Positions 7,642 to 16,726 of a stretch of DNA of 64,000 nucleotides are shown here, in pieces. The notes below the pieces were generated by a model that worked only from the letters and a program-made list of their open reading frames with translations, did no database searches and had not been told where the DNA came from. Position numbers and translations under genes: made by a program. How positions within the stretch are numbered: the first letter of the stretch is position 1; each line of letters begins with the position of its first letter. Source of the stretch: SIG565 sp045650565 (GTDB lineage: Bacteria; Bacillota; Clostridia; Oscillospirales; Acutalibacteraceae); contig JAZRRG010000044.1 in assembly GCA_045650565.1 (NCBI GenBank), positions 1 through 64,000 of the forward strand, in the 5' to 3' direction.

Positions 7642-8316
7642 TTACTTTATAGGTAGTATACGCTTAAAAACACAGGTGTGCTTCGGTGTTACCTTGCGGT
7701 CCTCGTGCAGTGAGCCGAAATACCAATGCTTGTATTCGCACATTTCATCAATTTCTTCAAAATATCCATTAAGCTTGTTAACACCCTGCTCGGAGCCGCT
7801 ACGCAAAAGCATTGCGCTTTTAACCAACGAGGGCGGCTCATGTGTAATTATATAATCAACCCTACATCCTCTATCATCAAGCAGCTTTGCCGCCTTGGTC
7901 ATTTCAAGGGGAGATGGCATTTCCTCCTTCCACCAAAGACCGTTCTCAAGCCGCATATCCTTATCGGTGCTCTCTCCTCCACCGAAGGTGAAAAATGTGC
8001 TGCCATCAATATCAAATATCTCCCCACGCATTAAATGTATAAGATTGCCTTTTATGCGGTGGATTTTGCCGCCCTTCCAATAGGTCTGGCGTGCACTGTT
8101 TATCAAATCAAGGTTATCGTGTGTGCCATCTATAAACGCCACTGTAAATTTACGGCTGCCGAGATATTCTATATACTCTCGCTCCTTTTCGCCGCCATTC
8201 CACAAATAGCCGAAATCTCCGCATACAATAAGCACATCGCCTTTTTTTAGCTTAAACCACTCTCTATCATAAAGGCGCTCTTCATCGCCGTGCATATCTC
8301 CAGTTATATAAATCAA
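7642..8316 (-). CDS. Calcineurin-like metallophosphoesterase
   Basis: 224 residues with the ordered metal-binding motifs of the family: GDMHGD (residues 6-11), GDFG, GTHDN in place of the common GNHE/D, THEPP and a late GSLHED. These coordinate a dinuclear metal centre that hydrolyses phosphomono- or diesters. No signal peptide, so it is cytoplasmic. The substrate cannot be inferred; small stand-alone members include nucleotide and protein phosphatases. It stands alone between the PASTA protein and dacF, all under separate control. Confidence 0.8.
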   Translation of the reverse strand: MIYITGDMHGDEERLYDREWFKLKKGDVLIVCGDFGYLWNGGEKEREYIEYLGSRKFTVAFIDGTHDNLDLINSARQTYWKGGKIHRIKGNLIHLMRGEIFDIDGSTFFTFGGGESTDKDMRLENGLWWKEEMPSPLEMTKAAKLLDDRGCRVDYIITHEPPSLVKSAMLLRSGSEQGVNKLNGYFEEIDEMCEYKHWYFGSLHEDRKVTPKHTCVFKRILPIK

Positions 8317-8409
8317 GCAAACACCTCCTAAAATTTCAATTTAATTCTTCCCTTTTTGAATTGTTTAATGTATAATGTTTTTAGGTTAATATTATATTGA
8401 GGAAGTTGT

Positions 8410-9744
8410 ATGAATAAGAAGTTCTTTAAATTTATTATATCATTTATATTGATATTTGCAATATTTTGTTGCACTCTTTCGGTGTCGGCTTTTCAAATAA
8501 GCGGATTTGAACTTAATGCACGGGGCGCTATACTTATTTCTCTTGATACCGATGAAGTGCTCTACTCTAAAAATGCCGACCAAAAAATGTACCCCGCATC
8601 AATTACCAAATTGCTTGTGGCGGCTATTGTGCTTGATAAAACACAAAATCTTGATAATGAGGTTATCACCTACACGAATGATGCCAACAATGCCATTTTG
8701 GGTACGGGGGCTAGTGTTATAGGTCTTAAGATAGGTGAAGAATTAACTGCACGCCAAGCACTTTATTGTTTGCTGATTTCCTCGGGCGGAGACGTTGCCT
8801 ATGCCATAGCCGAGCATTATGGCGGCAGTACCGAAAGTTTTATGGCTATGATGAACGCCAAGGCACAGGAAATTGGTATGACAAGCTCTAACTTTGGCAA
8901 CCCCGTAGGTCTTCACGATGATTATACCTATACTACACCGAAGGATGTCTCATTACTTGCAAAATATGTGCTTAAATACGATATAATACTTGAAATCACC
9001 TCCCTTGCACGCTATCAATTACCCGCTACAAATATGTCGGGTGTACGCTATTTATCAACAACAAACTTTTTAATTGACCCCGCTACCAACTATTTTTATA
9101 AATATGCCAAGGGTCTTAAAACCGGCTTTACGGATGAGGCAGGTAGATGTGTTGTCAGTACCGCTTCGCTTGATGGCTACTCATATTTATGTATAGTTAT
9201 GGGGTGCACAACAAAGGGCGGTGTTAGAAACGAATTTGTCGATAGCCGTAACCTATACCGTTGGGCTTTTAATAATTTTGAATATAAATCGGTTTTGGAT
9301 ATTACCAAACCCGTTGCGGAAATTCCTGTTGATTTGTCGCTCAACACCGATTATATACCGCTTTTCCCCGAAAAAAGTGTTACAAGCATTTTGCCTATTA
9401 AGGCAGATGAATCCACCATCACTATTGATACAACACTTGTAAGCGAACGGGTCAAGGCACCCGTAGCGGCGGGTACTGTGCTCGGCACTGCCGATATTTT
9501 ATATGCGGGTGAGGTTATTGGTACGGTAAATCTTATTTCCCGTGAAGATGTAAAACCTAATTTATTCCTGCAAATCGGCGCTGTTGTAAAAGGTATAGTT
9601 TCTTCTACCGCCTTTAAAATTTTATTAGTAATACTAGGTGTTGGCGTTTTAGTATTTATTGGAATATGCATACGACTTAATACAAGCAACAAAAAACGCC
9701 GAAAGGTAAAATACATCCCGTATGATAAGGATAAAAAACGATAA
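8410..9744 (+). CDS. D-alanyl-D-alanine carboxypeptidase (DacF/PBP5 type)
   Basis: 444 residues. A signal peptide (residues 1-27) precedes a serine peptidase S11 domain with the SxxK motif STARTING at Ser64 (SITK) and KTG at 237-239. The second motif, normally SxN, reads SGG at 125-127. A beta-rich C-terminal domain follows, then a transmembrane anchor (about 400-422) and a basic tail. It trims the terminal D-Ala of peptidoglycan stem peptides on the outer membrane face. Dac enzymes of this group act in vegetative or spore cortex wall maturation. The start follows GAGGAAG. Its terminator is shared with the converging proBAC operon. Confidence 0.9.
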   Translation: MNKKFFKFIISFILIFAIFCCTLSVSAFQISGFELNARGAILISLDTDEVLYSKNADQKMYPASITKLLVAAIVLDKTQNLDNEVITYTNDANNAILGTGASVIGLKIGEELTARQALYCLLISSGGDVAYAIAEHYGGSTESFMAMMNAKAQEIGMTSSNFGNPVGLHDDYTYTTPKDVSLLAKYVLKYDIILEITSLARYQLPATNMSGVRYLSTTNFLIDPATNYFYKYAKGLKTGFTDEAGRCVVSTASLDGYSYLCIVMGCTTKGGVRNEFVDSRNLYRWAFNNFEYKSVLDITKPVAEIPVDLSLNTDYIPLFPEKSVTSILPIKADESTITIDTTLVSERVKAPVAAGTVLGTADILYAGEVIGTVNLISREDVKPNLFLQIGAVVKGIVSSTAFKILLVILGVGVLVFIGICIRLNTSNKKRRKVKYIPYDKDKKR

Positions 9745-9760
9745 ATATCCCCTTTATTCT

Positions 9761-9793
9761 AAAAAAGCAGACTGAAATTCAGTCTGCTTTTTT
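9761..9793. terminator. Bidirectional terminator between dacF-type gene and proC
   Basis: A 14-bp stem with A tract on one side and T tract on the other (9761-9774 with 9780-9793), core GCAGACTG / CAGTCTGC. It stops both converging transcripts. Confidence 0.9.
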
Positions 9794-10580
9794 ATTTGCC
9801 AAGCTCTATTGTGCGTTTGAATGACTTCTTAACTGCCCTTATAACCGTTTCATCAAGCTTATCGCCCTCTAAGGACCTAACACCCTCTATTGTGCTGCCA
9901 CCGGGGCTGCATACTGCAGTTTTGAGCTCATCGGCAGAACGATTTGTTTCCATTAACATTTTAGCCGAGCCCAAGGCCGTTTGTGCGGCGAGTTTTAATG
10001 CAGTATCATACGTAAGCCCACACTCTACCCCGCCACGAGCCAAAGCATCGATATACATAAACACAAAGGCAGGTCCGCAGCCGCTTACTGCCGATGCGGC
10101 ATCAATAAGCTGCTCATCAATTTTCTCCCAAACACCCGAATACCGCATTACCGATACAATTTCCTCGGTGTTTACCTGGTCTTCTGCCGTGTAAAGCACC
10201 ATACCGCTACCCACAGTTACGGGTAAGTTGGGCATTATTCTAATAACGGGGACGCTAAAGCCCAAAATATTTATTATCTTTTCGATTTTCACGCCCGCTG
10301 CCATACTGATAAGCGTTACATCATTGCGTTTCTTTATTATCGGTGCTATTTCTTTTAAGACCGAAGGTAAAACTTGCGGCTTAACACCCAAGAAAATGTA
10401 TTTTGCTGTCTCGCAAAGTTTGACAGTGCTTGTGTTTTCAGCACCAAGCTTTTGAGCCACCGCATTTGCCTTTTGGTTATCATAATCTGTAACCAAAATT
10501 TCGGTATCATCACTTTTTGCGGCTGCTGTAGCTAAAGCTCCGCCCATATTTCCAACGCCTATAAAACCAATTTTCAGCAT
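9792..10580 (-). CDS. proC: Pyrroline-5-carboxylate reductase
   Basis: 262 residues from the ATG at 10580, placed by AAGGTG immediately upstream; an in-frame GTG lies three codons earlier inside that ribosome site. It has an N-terminal Rossmann fold (GFIGVGNMG) and the C-terminal signature block SPGGST..G. It catalyses the NAD(P)H-dependent last step of proline synthesis. The ATG lies 6 bp past the proA stop, completing a proB-proA-proC operon. Confidence 0.95.
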   Translation of the reverse strand: MLKIGFIGVGNMGGALATAAAKSDDTEILVTDYDNQKANAVAQKLGAENTSTVKLCETAKYIFLGVKPQVLPSVLKEIAPIIKKRNDVTLISMAAGVKIEKIINILGFSVPVIRIMPNLPVTVGSGMVLYTAEDQVNTEEIVSVMRYSGVWEKIDEQLIDAASAVSGCGPAFVFMYIDALARGGVECGLTYDTALKLAAQTALGSAKMLMETNRSADELKTAVCSPGGSTIEGVRSLEGDKLDETVIRAVKKSFKRTIELGK

Positions 10581-10585
10581 ATTTA

Positions 10586-11839
10586 TCACCTTGTTTCTCC
10601 GTTACCCTTTATAACATATTTATACGAATTTAACTCTTTAAGTCCCATAGGGCCTCTTGCGTGAAGCTTTTGAGTAGAAATACCCATCTCGCATCCAAGA
10701 CCAAACTCACCGCCATCGGTAAAACGGGTAGATGCATTTACATAGACAGCCGCCGAATCAACCGCCAAGGCAAACAATTCGGCATTTTCGGTACTATTTG
10801 TGATAATCGCTTCACTGTGCCCCGTCGAGTGAAGTGCTATATGCTCTATCGCTTCCCTCACATTTTCCACACAGCGCACCGCCAAAATGTAATCTAAAAA
10901 TTCGGTATCGAAATCATCCGCTTTAGCTTTTGTGCCGCCTATTATCTCACCCGCCGTATTGTCAAGGCGAAGTTCTACGGGAATTAGGTGTTTCTCACAC
11001 CTATCGGTTACCAACCGCTTATATAAAAGCGGCAAAAATTCCTTTGCTATTGTTTTATTTACAAGCAATACCTCCGCCGCATTGCAAACCGATGGGCGTG
11101 AGGTTTTGGCGTTATCTATAACATTAAGCGCCATCTCAAAATCGGCAGTATCATCCACATAGATATGGCAAATGCCCGTACCGGTTTGTATACAGGGCAC
11201 CTTAGCGCCCTCGACACATGCACTAATAAGCCCTTTGCCGCCACGAGGGATAAGTAAATCCACATAACCCACCGCCGTCATAAGCTCGGTGGAGGAAGCA
11301 CGAGTTGTGTCCTCTATAAGATTTATAAAATCATCGGATAAGCCGAGCTTTGCAATACCCGACTTTAATGCATCAACCACCGCTTTGTTGGAATTGTATG
11401 CCTCTTTACCGCCTCTAAGTACACAGGCGTTACCGCTTTTAATACACAGAGCCGCCGCATCGGATGTTACATTGGGGCGGCTTTCGTATATAATAGCAAC
11501 AGTACCCATAGGCACCGATACCTTTCTAATTTGCATACCACGGCGTGTAGTTTCACTCAAAACCTCACCTACGGGGTCCTGTAGCGCTGCTACCTCACGG
11601 ATACCATCCGCCATACCCTTAATACGCTCGTGCGTTAGCGTTAGGCGGTCAAGCATTACTTCACTCACTGTAGCTTTAGCTTTTTCTATATCAAGCTTGT
11701 TGGCATTTAAAATATTTTCGGTGTTCGATAAAAGAGAATCAGACATACTAAACAGCAAATCGTTTTTTTGTTTTGTGTTTAACAGTGCTATTTCTTTTTT
11801 CGCAATTTTTGCACGTTCTAAAATCTCCTTGGTGGTCAT
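10586..11839 (-). CDS. proA: Glutamate-5-semialdehyde dehydrogenase
   Basis: 417 residues, full length for gamma-glutamyl phosphate reductase, an aldehyde-dehydrogenase-fold enzyme. The catalytic Cys lies in the family segment SRPSVCNAAEVL. It reduces gamma-glutamyl phosphate with NADPH in proline synthesis. GGAGG precedes the ATG; it begins 3 bp after the proB stop. Confidence 0.96.
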   Translation of the reverse strand: MTTKEILERAKIAKKEIALLNTKQKNDLLFSMSDSLLSNTENILNANKLDIEKAKATVSEVMLDRLTLTHERIKGMADGIREVAALQDPVGEVLSETTRRGMQIRKVSVPMGTVAIIYESRPNVTSDAAALCIKSGNACVLRGGKEAYNSNKAVVDALKSGIAKLGLSDDFINLIEDTTRASSTELMTAVGYVDLLIPRGGKGLISACVEGAKVPCIQTGTGICHIYVDDTADFEMALNVIDNAKTSRPSVCNAAEVLLVNKTIAKEFLPLLYKRLVTDRCEKHLIPVELRLDNTAGEIIGGTKAKADDFDTEFLDYILAVRCVENVREAIEHIALHSTGHSEAIITNSTENAELFALAVDSAAVYVNASTRFTDGGEFGLGCEMGISTQKLHARGPMGLKELNSYKYVIKGNGETR

Positions 11840-11842
11840 TTC

Positions 11843-12610
11843 TTACCTCCGCCCGATAAATCGGCTTCCTACCTTTTTACCATCCATAATATCATATAAA
11901 ACCTTGGGGTCTGCACCGTTTGCGATAATCATATCACAGCCCGACTTCATACACATATCTGCGGCATTAAGCTTTGTAACCATACCGCCCGTACCGTTTT
12001 CACTGCCCGCACCGCCCGAATTTTTACGCATTTCATCAGTAATTTCGGTGATTTCGGAAATGAGCCGAGCATTTTTATCTTTATGCGGGTCGGCAGTGAA
12101 AAGACCGTCAATATCTGAAAGAAGCACCAACAAATCAGCACCTGATAGCACCGTTACAATGGCACCTAATGTATCGTTATCGCCTATGCCGATTTCGGCA
12201 GTCGATACGGTATCGTTCTCGTTAATTATCGGTATAACTTCCATATCAATCAGTCGGTTCAGCGTGTTTTTAAAATTCTCCGCCATATCGGAATTATTTA
12301 TAACATAATTAGTTATAAGAAGCTGTGCTACGGTGTGGTTATACTCGGCAAACATTTTATCGTATGTATACATAAGCTCGCACTGCCCCACAGCCGCCGC
12401 TGCCTGACGGGTTGGAATATCTTGTGGCCGCTTTTTTAGTGACAATTTACCCATACCCATACCGATAGCACCGCTTGATACCACGATAATCTCGTGACCC
12501 ATATTTTTAAGGTCACTAAGCACACGGCAAAAATCTTCTATATGACGGATGTTAAGCCGCCCCGACTCGTAAGCCAAAGTAGAAGTTCCAACCTTTACAA
12601 CAATCCTCAT
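11843..12610 (-). CDS. proB: Glutamate 5-kinase, short form without PUA domain
   Basis: 255 residues. It contains only the amino-acid-kinase domain (MRIVVKVGTSTL, VVSSGAIGMG, NENDTVS, GIGDNDTLGA). The C-terminal PUA RNA-binding-like domain of the roughly 370-residue enzyme is absent, as in a number of Firmicutes. It makes gamma-glutamyl phosphate, the committed and usually proline-inhibited step. First gene of the proBAC operon, with a strong promoter and AGAGG ribosome site. Confidence 0.95.
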   Translation of the reverse strand: MRIVVKVGTSTLAYESGRLNIRHIEDFCRVLSDLKNMGHEIIVVSSGAIGMGMGKLSLKKRPQDIPTRQAAAAVGQCELMYTYDKMFAEYNHTVAQLLITNYVINNSDMAENFKNTLNRLIDMEVIPIINENDTVSTAEIGIGDNDTLGAIVTVLSGADLLVLLSDIDGLFTADPHKDKNARLISEITEITDEMRKNSGGAGSENGTGGMVTKLNAADMCMKSGCDMIIANGADPKVLYDIMDGKKVGSRFIGRR

Positions 12611-12643
12611 AACAATTCCTCTTTTTTTACAATACTTACTAAC

Positions 12644-12671
12644 AGTATACCATATATCATAATATTTTCAA
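12644..12671 (-). promoter_or_regulatory. Promoter of proBAC
   Basis: Minus-strand TTGAAA (12666-12671) and TATACT (12644-12649) with a 16-bp spacer, 34 bp before the proB start. Confidence 0.7.
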
Positions 12672-12672
12672 G

Positions 12673-12708
12673 AAAAAACGCATTTAAGATAACTTAAATG
12701 CATTTTTT
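12673..12708 (-). terminator. Terminator of mrp
   Basis: A 9-bp stem GCATTTAAG / CTTAAATGC (12680-12688, 12693-12701) followed on the minus strand by TTTTTT, just past the mrp stop and immediately before the proB promoter. Confidence 0.8.
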
Positions 12709-12711
12709 ATA

Positions 12712-13557
12712 TTACTTATTAAGTTTTGCATCAATATATGTTGCGGCTTCTTTGAAGTAATCGTTCGTATGCTTTTCGAACATACCGTTATCGATAAGTG
12801 AAGCCATATCGGTATCTATAGGAATACGTGCGAGAAGCGGTACACCCAGTTCATCGGCAACCGTTTCGGTTTTGCCGCTGCCGAAAATGTGGAATTCCTT
12901 ACCGCAATCGGGACACTTGATATAGCTCATATTTTCAACTATACCCAGCACTGGAATATTCATCATTTTAGCCATATTGTATGCTTTTTTAACTATAAGA
13001 GATACCAAGTCTTGCGGAGAAGTAACGATTACTATGCCGTCAAGCGGTAAGCTCTGGAAAACGGTTAGCGGTACATCCCCCGTGCCCGGTGGGCAGTCAA
13101 CAAACATATAGTCGACATCTCCCCAAGCAACATCGGTCCAAAACTGTTTTACAGCCCCCGCAATAACAGGTCCTCGCCAAACAACAGGCGCCTCTATATC
13201 CTCTAATAATAAATTAACCGACATAAGTTTAATGCCATTTGTGGTTACAGCGGGTAAAATACCCGTTGCATCCTGCATAGCCCTTGCCGTTACGCCTAAC
13301 ATTTTTGGAATTGACGGGCCTGTAATATCGGCATCAAGCACTGCGCATTTGTATCCCGCACGGTTCATGCTAACCGCCAAGCCGCCCGTAACCAAAGATT
13401 TGCCGACACCGCCTTTACCGCTTACAACGCCTATAACCTTTTTTATAGTGCTGAATTCATTTAAAGGGGCTAACATACTTTGCGGCTGTTTCGCTGCCGA
13501 TGCACAGTTACTGCAATCCCCATTACACGATGTTTCATTACATTTTCTTTCACTCAT
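12712..13557 (-). CDS. Mrp/NBP35-type iron-sulfur carrier ATPase
   Basis: 281 residues. A Cys-rich N-terminal leader (five Cys within the first 20 residues) precedes a deviant Walker A P-loop, GKGGVGKS (near residue 45), and a C-terminal CPDCGKEF where the CxxC binds a bridging cluster in the dimer. Such ATPases transfer Fe-S clusters to apoproteins in the cytoplasm. Its location among minus-strand genes near nifS-nifU fits an Fe-S role. The ribosome site is AAAGGATG. Confidence 0.9.
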   Translation of the reverse strand: MSERKCNETSCNGDCSNCASAAKQPQSMLAPLNEFSTIKKVIGVVSGKGGVGKSLVTGGLAVSMNRAGYKCAVLDADITGPSIPKMLGVTARAMQDATGILPAVTTNGIKLMSVNLLLEDIEAPVVWRGPVIAGAVKQFWTDVAWGDVDYMFVDCPPGTGDVPLTVFQSLPLDGIVIVTSPQDLVSLIVKKAYNMAKMMNIPVLGIVENMSYIKCPDCGKEFHIFGSGKTETVADELGVPLLARIPIDTDMASLIDNGMFEKHTNDYFKEAATYIDAKLNK

Positions 13558-13586
13558 TTTTTACATCCTTTTTTTACATTAAAATA

Positions 13587-14510
13587 TTAAAACTGTGTAT
13601 AAATTTGTTTTAGTGAATCGGGTGGTGAATAATACCATTCATCAATATGTGTAGCATCACTAAAATATTCTATAGGTGTTACATAATTGGTATCAAAGCT
13701 ATCAATTATTATTAGCTTTACCTTCATTTTTTCAGGTATTACACTCTTTATAAACACACTCGCCTGTTGTCCGACACGAGCATCCTCCTTGGGCTCGGCA
13801 AGACCTGCGAGGTTGGGTGTTAACTCAACAAAAACGCCATAGCTTTCTACCGAGCGTATAATCCCCGATACCGTTTGCCCTGCGCATATACGCTCGGCAT
13901 TTTGTTGCCAAGTGCCGAGTAATTCCTTATGGGTTAGCATTATTTTGCCATCGGGCATTATTTGCCTAACCACAACCTTTATATCATCGCCGATTCTAAA
14001 GCGGTCACGAGGGTGTGAAATACGGGAGACCGATATTGCATCTATCGGAAGCATTGCTATTACTCCGCAACCTATATCACAAAATGCGCCGAACGACTCA
14101 AAATGCGTTATTCTCGCATCTATAACATCGCCCGGTACTAACTTTCTTATGTAATTTTCAATGCACAGCTGTTGTGCTGTGCGGCGTGATAGCAGTGCGT
14201 ACATCTTTCCTTCACTATCGGTTTCTACCGATTTTACAGTAAAGCAAATTGGCTTGCCCACACGTGAAATCAGTGCAATATCTCTAACACTGCCCTCTTT
14301 TATTCCAATGGCTCCTTCATCACGGGGAACAAAGCCCCGCATACAGCCGAGATTCACTATTAAATTATGGTCGGCATCGCACAAAAGCACATCTGCTTCG
14401 AGTATATCACCCGACTGCACCGATTGAGTAATACTAAGCGGTGTAAATGTTTTCTTTCTATTGGAAATTGTGTTACCAAGCCAACCCTCAGGGAAGTAGC
14501 CCTTCATCAT
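13587..14510 (-). CDS. S1-domain RNA-binding protein (S1-like)
   Basis: 307 residues from the ATG at 14510, spaced correctly from AAAGG; a TTG two codons upstream is not needed. At least three S1/OB repeats are seen: about residues 30-110, 123-190 (GDVIDARITHFESFGAF) and 203-262 (GQTVSGIIRSVESYGVFVEL). Low-GC Firmicutes carry shortened S1 homologues rather than the six-repeat proteobacterial S1, so it may help mRNA binding by ribosomes or act in RNA turnover. The short C-terminal tail is family-specific. The role is inferred from domain content only. Confidence 0.8.
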   Translation of the reverse strand: MMKGYFPEGWLGNTISNRKKTFTPLSITQSVQSGDILEADVLLCDADHNLIVNLGCMRGFVPRDEGAIGIKEGSVRDIALISRVGKPICFTVKSVETDSEGKMYALLSRRTAQQLCIENYIRKLVPGDVIDARITHFESFGAFCDIGCGVIAMLPIDAISVSRISHPRDRFRIGDDIKVVVRQIMPDGKIMLTHKELLGTWQQNAERICAGQTVSGIIRSVESYGVFVELTPNLAGLAEPKEDARVGQQASVFIKSVIPEKMKVKLIIIDSFDTNYVTPIEYFSDATHIDEWYYSPPDSLKQIYTQF

Positions 14511-14586
14511 TATCAAACCTTTCTTTTCATAAACTCTACAAAAAATTATATGAAAAAAAGATAATAATAATGATAGATAATTTCAA

Positions 14587-15021
14587 TTAGTGGGCACAGC
14601 CCTCACAATGCTCACAGTCATGCTCAATTTCGCCAACGATGGGTGTTGGGTCAACCCCCTGGCGTATATAATAATCGGCAACTGCTGCCTTTATTGCCTG
14701 CTCCGCCAAAACCGAGCAGTGAATTTTGTGCGGCGGTAAGCCACCGAGTGCCTCAACAACCGCCTTGTTAGAAAGCTCTATTGCCTTATTAAGCGGTTGA
14801 CCCTTTATCATTTCGGTTGCTATAGAGCTTGTTGCTATTGCCGATGCGCAGCCGTAGGTTTTAAAACGTACATCGGCTATGATGCCATTTTCGATTCTTA
14901 AAAATATTTTCATTATATCTCCGCATTTTGCGTTACCAACCACACCAATACCATTAGCATCGGCAAGCTCCCCAACATTGCGTGGATTTTCAAAATGCTC
15001 CATTACCTGTGCAGTATACAT
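14587..15021 (-). CDS. NifU/IscU-type Fe-S cluster scaffold
   Basis: 144 residues. The three scaffold cysteines are present in GNAKCGD (with the adjacent Asp), YGCASAIA and HKIHCSVLA. The Cys/His-rich tail (DCEHCEGCAH) is a clostridial elaboration that may bind metal. Clusters are assembled on it with sulfur from the desulfurase encoded just upstream. The ATG overlaps the nifS stop by one base (TAATG), ensuring coupled synthesis. Confidence 0.93.
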   Translation of the reverse strand: MYTAQVMEHFENPRNVGELADANGIGVVGNAKCGDIMKIFLRIENGIIADVRFKTYGCASAIATSSIATEMIKGQPLNKAIELSNKAVVEALGGLPPHKIHCSVLAEQAIKAAVADYYIRQGVDPTPIVGEIEHDCEHCEGCAH

Positions 15022-16205
15022 TAGTTGTTCTCCTCAGCTTTAATTTTGTCCCAAAGCGGTGACATTGAGCGCAAACGCTCTATTATAGGCGGTAAGCACT
15101 CGCATATATATTTTGCATCCTCTATTGTGTTATCGTCACTAAACGAAAGTCTTAACGAGCCGTGCGCTACCTCGTGCGGAAGTCCAATGCTAAGCAGCAC
15201 GTGGCTTGGGTCCAACGAGCCCGATGTGCAAGCAGAACCCGAGGACGCACAAATACCCTTTGCATCTAACATTAAGAGCAATGATTCGCCTTCAACTCCC
15301 TCAAAGCACATATTTACGTTCCCCGGCAAACGATGTGTTCTATCTCCGTTAACCCTTGAACGCTCGATTTTTAGGCAGTTATCCATAATGAAATTGCTTA
15401 TTTCACGGCACTTTTGGTTACGCTCGTTCATACTCGCTACTGCTTCGGCAATAGCGATGCCCATACCTACAATACCCGCTGTGTTTTCGGTACCTGCACG
15501 GCGCCTATTCTCCTGTGCGCCGCCATCTATCAAATTGCCAAACGGAATGCCACGCTTAATATAAAGCGCACCTACACCCTTAGGTCCGTGGAATTTATGT
15601 GCCGACATTGATAGCATATCTATATTTTGCTCTTTAACATCAATTTCTATATTTCCTACTGCTTGAACAGCATCTGTATGAAAAACAATTCCCTTTTCAC
15701 GACATATAGCACCTATTTCTTTAATGGGCTGCACCGTGCCGATTTCGTTATTAGCATACATAACCGTTACAAGACCCGTTGTGTCCTTTATTGCTGAAAC
15801 CAATTCATCCACTCTGACAATACCATCCGAGTGAACATTTAAAAGAGTAATTTCAAAACCCTCTTTTTCAAGCGCATTTAAGGTATGCAGTACTGCGTGA
15901 TGCTCGAATTTAGTGGATATTATATGATTTTTACCCTTTTTGAGCATAGCGTGAGCATATCCCTTGATTGCCCAGTTGTCCGCTTCGCTGCCTCCGGCTG
16001 TAAAGTAAATTTCATTATCCCTAGCACCTATAGCGGTGGCTACCTGGTTCCTTGCACTTTCTACCGCCGCCTTAGCTGCCGAGCCGAAAGCATAAAGACT
16101 GGAAGCGTTTGCATATTGAGTTGTTAGGTACGGCATCATACCCTCTAAAACCTTAGATGATAGCGATGTTGTTGCCGCATTATCAGCATAAATAAATTTT
16201 CCCAT
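15021..16205 (-). CDS. Cysteine desulfurase (NifS/IscS family)
   Basis: 394 residues, a class V aminotransferase fold. The PLP lysine is in SMSAHKFHGPKG, the FHTDAVQ block binds the cofactor, and the mobile catalytic Cys loop reads SSGSACTSGS. It converts cysteine to alanine and delivers persulfide sulfur to the NifU scaffold encoded next. AAGGGAAG precedes the ATG. No Isc regulator or ferredoxin lies alongside, as is usual in clostridial two-gene NIF systems. Confidence 0.95.
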   Translation of the reverse strand: MGKFIYADNAATTSLSSKVLEGMMPYLTTQYANASSLYAFGSAAKAAVESARNQVATAIGARDNEIYFTAGGSEADNWAIKGYAHAMLKKGKNHIISTKFEHHAVLHTLNALEKEGFEITLLNVHSDGIVRVDELVSAIKDTTGLVTVMYANNEIGTVQPIKEIGAICREKGIVFHTDAVQAVGNIEIDVKEQNIDMLSMSAHKFHGPKGVGALYIKRGIPFGNLIDGGAQENRRRAGTENTAGIVGMGIAIAEAVASMNERNQKCREISNFIMDNCLKIERSRVNGDRTHRLPGNVNMCFEGVEGESLLLMLDAKGICASSGSACTSGSLDPSHVLLSIGLPHEVAHGSLRLSFSDDNTIEDAKYICECLPPIIERLRSMSPLWDKIKAEENN

Positions 16206-16279
16206 ATTTCTTCCCTTGTACTTTAAAATTTTACCAATGCTTATTTTATACTATTTTAGTATACATTTCAATAGCTATA

Positions 16280-16717
16280 TTAAAAATTTTTATAGAAATT
16301 TACGGCTAATTCATCGCATCGCTCGTTTTCACGATGCCCTGCGTGTCCCTTCACCCACTCTATGCGTACTTCGTGAACCGCCAACAAATCTAAAAGCTGT
16401 GCCCACAGGTCAGTATTAAGGGCGGGTTTTTTATCGGCCTTACGCCAATTATTGTTTCGCCAAGACTCAGCCCAACCCTTTGTAATACCATCGGCTACAT
16501 ACTTTGAATCGGTTACAAGGCGAACCATACACGGCTCTCTCAAAGCACGAAGCCCCATAATTGCCGCCGTTAGTTCCATACGGTTATTTGTGGTTTCCCT
16601 TTCTCCGCCACAAAGCTCTTTTTCCTTACCGCCATAACGAAGAATAGCTCCCCATCCTCCCGGACCGGGATTGCCCGAGCAGGCACCGTCAGTAAATATT
16701 TCAACATACTTTTTCAT
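16280..16717 (-). CDS. rnhA: Ribonuclease HI
   Basis: 145 residues. The catalytic acidic residues are all present in FTDGACSGNPG, NRMELTA, VTDSKY and the late ENERCDELA. It degrades RNA in RNA-DNA hybrids, removing primers and R-loops. It sits 9 bp after lexA, whose stop TAG forms part of its TAGGAG ribosome site, so it should be SOS co-regulated. Many Firmicutes have HII/HIII instead, so a single-domain HI here is of mild interest. Confidence 0.95.
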   Translation of the reverse strand: MKKYVEIFTDGACSGNPGPGGWGAILRYGGKEKELCGGERETTNNRMELTAAIMGLRALREPCMVRLVTDSKYVADGITKGWAESWRNNNWRKADKKPALNTDLWAQLLDLLAVHEVRIEWVKGHAGHRENERCDELAVNFYKNF

Positions 16718-16726
16718 ACTTTTCTC

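Noticed and set aside
11289..12308. 339-codon plus-strand open frame opposite proA and proB
   Set aside because: Antisense shadow of two well-defined proline genes, with no promoter or ribosome site.
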